Source: Thermoleophilaceae bacterium
GTDB lineage: Bacteria > Actinomycetota > Thermoleophilia > Solirubrobacterales > Thermoleophilaceae
DNA: 64,000 nucleotides
Assembly: GCA_030447905.1 (NCBI GenBank)
Contig: JAUJNZ010000007.1
Span: 2,263 to 66,262 of the forward strand
Reading direction: 5' to 3'
Shown here one piece after another: positions 59,599 through 64,000 of this stretch. The translations under genes were made by a program, and so were the position numbers. The notes beneath the pieces are model-generated. The model had not been told where the DNA came from and searched no databases. It saw only the letters and a list, made by a program, of their open reading frames with translations. Numbering within the stretch: the stretch's first letter is position 1; each line of letters opens with the position of its first letter.

Positions 59599-60912
59599 TC
59601 AGCCCCGCTCGGCGATGAACTCGACGACCTGTTCCTCGGCGGCCTCGAGCTTCGCCGCGATCCTTCGCCGCACGAGCGCCTCGAGCGACGGATCCTCGAG
59701 TGCTTGCACGACCTCCTCGAAGTAGCCCTCGACGAGGATCCGCACCGCCTCCGAGCGGGGAATCCCGCGGGTCATCATGTAGAAGACCAGCTCGTCGTCG
59801 AGCTCGCCGACGGTGCCGCCGTGCGAGGCCGAGACGTTGTCGGTCTCGACGATCAGCGACGGGATGGCGTCGGTCCTCGCCCTGGGGGAGAGCAGCATCG
59901 AATGGGTCTGCAGGTAGGTGTGCGACTCCTGCGCGCCGCGGACTATCTGGATCAGCCCCTCGTAGGAGGCCCGGGACTCGCCGGTAAGCGCTCCCTTCCA
60001 CACGGTGTCGCCGTTGGTGTGGGGCTGCTCCTTGAGGTCTGTGGTGAACAGGTCGAGGTGCTCGGCGCCCTCGGTGAAGTAGATCCCCTTGTGGCGCATG
60101 TCGGAGCCGGACTCGGCGGTGACGATGTCGAGCGTCTGCCTGGTCAGGTGGCCGCCCAGGTGGATCGGGGTCCACGCGCAGTGGGCGTCGCGGGCGATCT
60201 CGACGCGCTTGGTCGAGATGTCGTGTACCTCGCCGGCGCCCCAGTCCTGGAAGTGGGCGAGTCGGACCTGCGAGCCGGCGCGGCAGTAGAGCTCGAAGGC
60301 GCCCGAGTGGAGGGCCTGGCCGTCGAGGTCGGGGGCCAGGTCGTACTCTCGAATGCGGCACTGAGAGAGCTCGCCGACCACCCCGAGCGTGTGAGCGTAC
60401 TGGGCCACTCCCGGCTCGTCGAGCAGGTAGACGACCTGGAGCGGCTTCTCGACTGCGACCTCGGGCGGCACCCATACGAAGGCGCCGCCCGTCCAGAACG
60501 CCGCGGTCGCCGCGGGGAACTTGCCCTCCCCCTCGGACAGGCGGCGCATGTACCACCGCTCGACGGCCTCGGGCCGCTTCTCGAACGCCCGCTCGAGGGA
60601 GGAGAGGACCACGCCCTGCTCGGCGACCTCGGGGTCGAGCCAGCAGAGCACCGTGCTCGCCCCGCGCTGGACGATCAGGCCGCCGAGCTCGTCGGGCTCG
60701 CCGATCGCCTCGGCCACGACTGGGTCCAGATCCTGCACGGAGTCGAGGGGCTCGTACCGGCGTGGCTCGAGCTCGTCGAGGCGCAGGCGCTTGAGGGAAG
60801 TCGTCCAGAAGCCCGAGCGTCGCCAGGTCGGCACGGGCTCGCGCTCGTAGACCTCGAGCGCGGCGCGCCGGCGCTCCTCCAGGAAGCGGTTCGTCGATGC
60901 GCTAGCCGGCAC
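59599..60912 (-). CDS. sufD: Fe-S cluster assembly protein SufD
   Basis: SufB-related partner in the SufBC2D complex, needed for iron entry. The 437-residue protein has EPVPTWRRSGFWTTSLKRL near the start, WTGGAFVWVPPEVAVEKPLQVVY in the middle, and the basic core SDMRHKGIYFTEGAEHLDLFTTDL, ending with TVGELDDELVFYMMTRGIPRSEA. In the place of the SufB cysteine block it has no equivalent Cys, which separates it from SufB. It overlaps the sufC end by 11 bp, so the ATPase and SufD are co-translated. Fe-S target genes such as ispH lie elsewhere in the window. Confidence 0.95.
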   Translation of the reverse strand: MPASASTNRFLEERRRAALEVYEREPVPTWRRSGFWTTSLKRLRLDELEPRRYEPLDSVQDLDPVVAEAIGEPDELGGLIVQRGASTVLCWLDPEVAEQGVVLSSLERAFEKRPEAVERWYMRRLSEGEGKFPAATAAFWTGGAFVWVPPEVAVEKPLQVVYLLDEPGVAQYAHTLGVVGELSQCRIREYDLAPDLDGQALHSGAFELYCRAGSQVRLAHFQDWGAGEVHDISTKRVEIARDAHCAWTPIHLGGHLTRQTLDIVTAESGSDMRHKGIYFTEGAEHLDLFTTDLKEQPHTNGDTVWKGALTGESRASYEGLIQIVRGAQESHTYLQTHSMLLSPRARTDAIPSLIVETDNVSASHGGTVGELDDELVFYMMTRGIPRSEAVRILVEGYFEEVVQALEDPSLEALVRRRIAAKLEAAEEQVVEFIAERG

Positions 60913-61657
60913 TCGCCGCCACCTCCGCGCGGATGCCCTCGTAGCCCTCGGCCTCGAGCAGGTCGGCTAGCTCGGGGCCACCCTGGCGCACGATCCGCCC
61001 GTCGAGCATGATGTGCACGAACTCGGGTCGGACGTAGCGCAGGATCCGCGTGTAGTGGGTGATGATGAGCGCGCCGAGCTCGGGGCCGCGAAGCTCGTTC
61101 ACCCCGTCGGAGACGATCCGCAGGGCGTCGATGTCGAGCCCCGAGTCGGTCTCGTCGAGGACGGCGATCTCGGGACGGAGCATGGCGAGCTGGAGGATCT
61201 CGGCGCGCTTCTTCTCGCCGCCCGAGAAGCCCTCGTTGAGGTAGCGCTTGTTGAACTGGGGGTCGATCTTCAGCATCTCCATGTTCTTGCGCAGGAGCTC
61301 GCCGAACTCCTTGACCCTGATCGGCTCCTCGCGTCCAGCGTTCACGGCCAGGCGCAGGAAGTTCGCCACCGAGACGCCCGGGATGGTGGCCGGGTACTGG
61401 AAGGCCATGAAGATCCCGGCCCGGGCCCGCTCGTCGGGATCGGCCTCGGTGAGGTCCTCGCCGTTGAGGAATATGCCGCCCTCGGTGATCTCGTAGCTCG
61501 GGTTGCCCATGATGGTGTTGGCCAGCGTCGACTTGCCGGAGCCGTTGGGTCCCATCAGCGCGTGGGTCTCGCCCTTCTCCACGCGCAGGTCGACGCCGTG
61601 GAGGATCTCGTCGGCGCCCTCGACGCGGACGTGCAGGTTCTGTATCTCGAGGCTCAT
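60902..61657 (-). CDS. sufC: SUF ATPase SufC
   Basis: ATPase that drives conformational change in SufBC2D. The 251 residues include LMGPNGSGKSTLANTIMG (Walker A), GIFMAFQYPATIPGVSVANF (Q-loop, typical SufC), EGFSGGEKKRAEILQLAM (signature), AVLDETDSGLDIDALRIV (Walker B with DETDSGLD) and LIITHYTRILRYVRPEFVHIM (H-loop). AGAGGAAG gives a good ribosome site. An 85-bp gap separates it from the Rrf2 gene, with an inverted-repeat arm at 61700. Confidence 0.97.
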   Translation of the reverse strand: MSLEIQNLHVRVEGADEILHGVDLRVEKGETHALMGPNGSGKSTLANTIMGNPSYEITEGGIFLNGEDLTEADPDERARAGIFMAFQYPATIPGVSVANFLRLAVNAGREEPIRVKEFGELLRKNMEMLKIDPQFNKRYLNEGFSGGEKKRAEILQLAMLRPEIAVLDETDSGLDIDALRIVSDGVNELRGPELGALIITHYTRILRYVRPEFVHIMLDGRIVRQGGPELADLLEAEGYEGIRAEVAASAG

Positions 61658-61742
61658 GCCGCGGTCTTCTTCCTCTCGGGTGTAAGTGGCCGCCGCCTCA
61701 ATACGGTCGGTTTCGGCGGCGCCTGGACGCGCCTGGCGGCGT

Positions 61743-62267
61743 TCACGATGCTCGTCGATGCTCTGGCATCGACTGCGCTCGTGAACTTGCCAGCCGACGC
61801 CCAGTCACTCGCCGACTCCCGACCGTATTCTCGGCGGCGACCACTGGCTGGATCAGATCGGACAGGGTCATCTCCCGCAGGGTGGCGACGATCGAGCCGC
61901 GCACGCGGGTCCACAGGAGCTTCGTGGGGCAGGTTCCGTCGCCGCTCGACTCGCGCGCGCACACGAGGTCGCCGTCGGCGCCCGCCGAGATGCATTCGAT
62001 CGGCGCGATGTCGCCCTCGAGCGCCTCGACGACCTCGGCCATCGAGATCGCCTCGGCCGGGCGGGCGAGTCTGTAGCCCCCGTGGGCGCCGCGGCGGCTC
62101 GCCACGAGGCCGGCGCGGCGCAGGCGCGCCACCAGGTGCTCGAGGTAGGCGAGCGGCAGCCCCTCGGCCGTCGCGATCGCCCCGAGCGCCACCGGCCCGG
62201 CGCCGGCGCGGCCGGCGAGGTGGGCCATTACGCGCACGCCGTACTCGGCTTTGGTGGAGAACATCAT
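61743..62267 (-). CDS. Rrf2-family transcription regulator (IscR/SufR-like)
   Basis: A winged-helix regulator that likely senses Fe-S cluster status and controls the suf genes. FSTKAEYGVRVMAHLAG and GLPLAYLEHLVARLRRAGLVASRRGAHGGYRLARP form the DNA-binding wing-helix, AEVVEALEG follows, and the cluster loop holds three cysteines, C92, C103 and C113. IscR uses three cysteines in this region, with a closer spacing. The 30-residue tail after LREMTLSDLIQ is unusual. A palindromic site lies 12 nt before its ATG, suggesting autoregulation. It heads the sufCDS genes. Confidence 0.92.
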   Translation of the reverse strand: MMFSTKAEYGVRVMAHLAGRAGAGPVALGAIATAEGLPLAYLEHLVARLRRAGLVASRRGAHGGYRLARPAEAISMAEVVEALEGDIAPIECISAGADGDLVCARESSGDGTCPTKLLWTRVRGSIVATLREMTLSDLIQPVVAAENTVGSRRVTGRRLASSRAQSMPEHRRAS

Positions 62268-62278
62268 CGGGTCGAATA

Positions 62279-62295
62279 CCTACCTGCGGGGTAGG
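62279..62295. promoter_or_regulatory. Inverted repeat operator upstream of the Rrf2 gene
   Basis: CCTACC TGCGG GGTAGG, six-base arms around a 5-bp spacer, with outer A/T-rich flanks that continue partly symmetrical. It begins 12 nt upstream of the Rrf2 start codon, over the likely -10 region, as expected for an autorepressor site. Confidence 0.6.
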
Positions 62296-62358
62296 ATACT
62301 CGTCCGGCTAGTCCGACTCAACCAGGCGGCACGGGGTGGTACCCGCGCGCTGTTCGCG

Positions 62359-63414
62359 TCAGCTCGTCGTTACCGCGCGCTCCGCCGCCTCGAGCACGCC
62401 CTTGCGGGCCTTGTGGCGACGCTCGTACTCACGCACCTCGCGCGCCTCGTCGTCGTCGGCGTCGCGCACGCGCGACTCGATCTCCTCGGCGTTCTGCTCG
62501 TCGTAGCCGGCCCAGGGAGCGTCGCCCTGCAGCGAGTCGATCTTCGAGAGGATCGTTTTGCGGTTGCCGTGGCGGCGCTCGTAGGCGTCGACCTGAGCGA
62601 GCTCGACCTGGCTCAGGCGCGGCAGCCGCTCGACGATCTCGCCGGCCTTGAGCGAGTCGTAGTCGGCGAGCGGCAGGTCGTCCTCGCTGGCCACCGTGCC
62701 GCGGGCCTCGCCCTCGACGGCCTCCACGCCGGGGACCCGGCGAGCCTCCTTGGCGGTGCTCGTGACCTTCCGCGCGGCCCCCTCGGCCTGCTGGGCCGCT
62801 CCGCCGGCAAGGCTCGAGGCGGCCCGTGAGGCGGCCTCGGCGGCCTCCTCGGCGGCGTGGACAGCTCCCACCTCGGAGGTGGCGTAGGCCTTGCGTCCGT
62901 AGACCTCGGCCCCGACGGCGTCGCGCGCGAGGTGGGGGATCTCCTCGCGCAGGCCGGCGAGCATCTCCTCCTCCTCCGCGCGGTGATCGGCCGCCAGCTC
63001 GGCCGTGACCTCGTCCGCCAGCTCGAGGGCGACCTGCTCGAGGGCGTCGTAGGTGGCGATCTCGAGCGCCTCGGTCGCGCACTCGTCCTTGGCGTTCTTG
63101 AGCAGCTTCTCCTCGCCACCGCCACCGCGCAACAGGTCGATCGGACCCTTGCCGAGGGCGAGCACCTGGCCGAGCAGGCTCTGGAAGGCGCCCACGCCGG
63201 TCTGAACCAGGCTTTTGCCGACCCCGAGCTCGGCCAGCCGTCGCTCGAGCCGGTCGGCCTGGCGGCGGGTGACGTCCAGATGGTCGTCGAGGAGGCTTCG
63301 GTAGCTGCCCTCCGGCGTCATCGCGATGTGCGCCCGCAGCGTGCTGACGAGCGCGAGCTCGGTCGCGTGGGCCTCGTTGAGGTACTGGATTATCATGTCC
63401 TCGGACCTGCTCAT
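62359..63414 (-). CDS. DUF892 ferritin-like protein with two C-terminal repeats
   Basis: A 351-residue protein. Residues about 1-165 form a four-helix DUF892/YciE-like ferritin fold with acidic metal-site candidates (YLNEAHATELALVSTLRAHI, DDHLDVTRRQADRLERRL, ECATEALEIATYDALEQ, DHRAEEEEMLAGLREEI). Residues 165-245 are an Ala/Glu/Lys-rich linker. Two copies of a 45-residue repeat follow at about 249-294 (LADYDSLKAGEIVERLPRLS, YERRHGNRKTILSKI) and 301-346 (WAGYDEQNAEEIESRV, YERRHKARKGVLEAA). Such repeats occur alone in other actinobacterial proteins of unknown role. Neighbouring the Rrf2 gene, it could store or handle iron, but this is inference. Confidence 0.75.
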   Translation of the reverse strand: MSRSEDMIIQYLNEAHATELALVSTLRAHIAMTPEGSYRSLLDDHLDVTRRQADRLERRLAELGVGKSLVQTGVGAFQSLLGQVLALGKGPIDLLRGGGGEEKLLKNAKDECATEALEIATYDALEQVALELADEVTAELAADHRAEEEEMLAGLREEIPHLARDAVGAEVYGRKAYATSEVGAVHAAEEAAEAASRAASSLAGGAAQQAEGAARKVTSTAKEARRVPGVEAVEGEARGTVASEDDLPLADYDSLKAGEIVERLPRLSQVELAQVDAYERRHGNRKTILSKIDSLQGDAPWAGYDEQNAEEIESRVRDADDDEAREVREYERRHKARKGVLEAAERAVTTS

Positions 63415-63496
63415 CGGAGGCTGCGCGTCTCCTCGATTCGGGTGCGAAGCGGAGCCTTCCCGCTCCCCCCGGCCGCGAAACGGGGCCGACGGAGAG

Positions 63497-64000
63497 CTAC
63501 CCCGCCGCCTCGACCCACTCGCGCGGCACCTCGTCGCGCTTCTCGGCCACCATCGCCACGTAGTGCAGTGGGTCGCCGTGCACGGAGAGCCGATGGCGGT
63601 AGTGGGTCTCGTCGCGGTGCTCGAGGATGCCCTCGTCGAGCATGCACCGGATCAGCTTCGAGAAGCCGCTCTCCTCCTCCTCGAGGAAGCGATCCTTGAT
63701 GTTGAAGGCAACCCAACCGTGATCGGTGATGAGGTTGAACGCCTCGGCGAAGGCCAGGGGCGGGATGTCGCCGAAGCCGAGCGCGGCCACGGTGACCAGG
63801 GTGTTGAGCTCTCGCCGCTGGAGGTCGCGCCGGACGTCCCTTGGCATCGCCGTCAGGTCGACCGTGTGGTAAGCGTCGTAGACGCCCGGACGGTCTCGCT
63901 CGGCGGCCATCTCGGCCTCTTCGATGATGTCGACGCCCACGAGGGTGCGTGCCCCCAGAGCCTGGAGCTCCTCGCCGACCATGCCGTTCCCGGCTCCGAC
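63497..64000 (-). CDS. SAM-dependent methyltransferase, 5' end beyond window
   Basis: The C-terminal part of a class I methyltransferase. At the right edge the open frame reads VGAGNGMVGEELQ, the SAM-binding motif I, then ARTLVGVDIIEEAEMAA (acidic residue after strand 2), YHTVDLTAMP, LNTLVTVAALGFGDIPPLAFAEAF (motif IV region) and WVAFNIKDRFLEEEESGF. The pattern resembles putative TPR-linked or Mg-protoporphyrin-like methyltransferases; the substrate is unknown. The visible ATG within motif I is not the true start; the N-terminus lies outside. Confidence 0.8.
   Translation of the reverse strand, partial: VGAGNGMVGEELQALGARTLVGVDIIEEAEMAAERDRPGVYDAYHTVDLTAMPRDVRRDLQRRELNTLVTVAALGFGDIPPLAFAEAFNLITDHGWVAFNIKDRFLEEEESGFSKLIRCMLDEGILEHRDETHYRHRLSVHGDPLHYVAMVAEKRDEVPREWVEAAG

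Overview
The window is very GC-rich DNA with strong G/C third positions, many GTG starts, ATGA/GTGA gene overlaps and short intergenic gaps. Together with the gene content (PspAB next to HtpX, DprE1/DprE2-type genes, SufU-type Fe-S assembly, a MarP-like protease, AddAB), this points to an actinobacterium, most likely a deep-branching one such as Thermoleophilia/Solirubrobacterales. The phylum is well supported; the class is an inference from overall resemblance.

Layout. (1) 1-9558, minus strand: a surface-glycan cluster of five genes, mostly start/stop-overlapped. In transcription order these are a glycoside-hydrolase/GT2 fusion, an ABC exporter with a long tail, a GT4-like/GT2 fusion, a small protein made of a repeated uncharacterised domain, and a glycosyltransferase cut by the left edge. 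(2) 9559-10101: a gene-free stretch with a 14-bp direct repeat. (3) 10102-13002: PspAB, HtpX, Lgt and a PAP2 phosphatase (envelope maintenance). (4) 13046-18271: an alpha/beta hydrolase, then lysA-hom-thrC and thrB (lysine and threonine synthesis). (5) 18296-22905: DprE2-like, DprE1-like, a UbiA-type prenyl-phosphate transferase and a GT-C enzyme, a set resembling polyprenyl-phosphoarabinose synthesis. (6) 22902-26919: an orphan ParA, an FHA protein, a SRPBCC protein, a lipoprotein and a frameshifted MarP-like protease. (7) 26971-38025: topoisomerase III, a phosphoesterase, an unknown protein and AddB-AddA. (8) 38156-46406: small conserved proteins, a HAD enzyme, FxsA, a MIP18-like Fe-S factor, an M28 peptidase, IspH, a thioredoxin-fold protein without its cysteines, an MNT/HEPN pair, a glutaredoxin-like protein and a transporter. 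(9) 46437-62267: an iron and Fe-S region with SufB, an iron(III) ABC importer behind a perfect 14-bp palindrome, SufU, and Rrf2-SufC-SufD-SufS. (10) 62359-64000: a DUF892 ferritin-like protein and a methyltransferase cut by the right edge.

The themes connect. Glycan genes at 1-9.6 kb, 18.3-22.9 kb and 50.1 kb would build and export envelope polysaccharide. The suf genes, the MIP18-like factor, the iron importer and the Rrf2 regulator serve Fe-S assembly, which IspH and AddAB consume. SufB lies about 9.2 kb from its usual partners SufC/D. Many first genes of transcription units have a TANNNT-like -10 box ending 5-10 nt before the start codon, which suggests widespread leaderless transcription.

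The strongest leads are the repeated WWLDHY domain of the glycan cluster, the GH-GT2 fusion, the candidate iron-responsive palindrome at 51545, the Rrf2 operator at 62279, the split suf locus, the leaderless promoter pattern, the frameshifted protease and the chimeric pseudogene at 49288. No tRNA, rRNA, CRISPR array, insertion sequence or phage gene was recognised.
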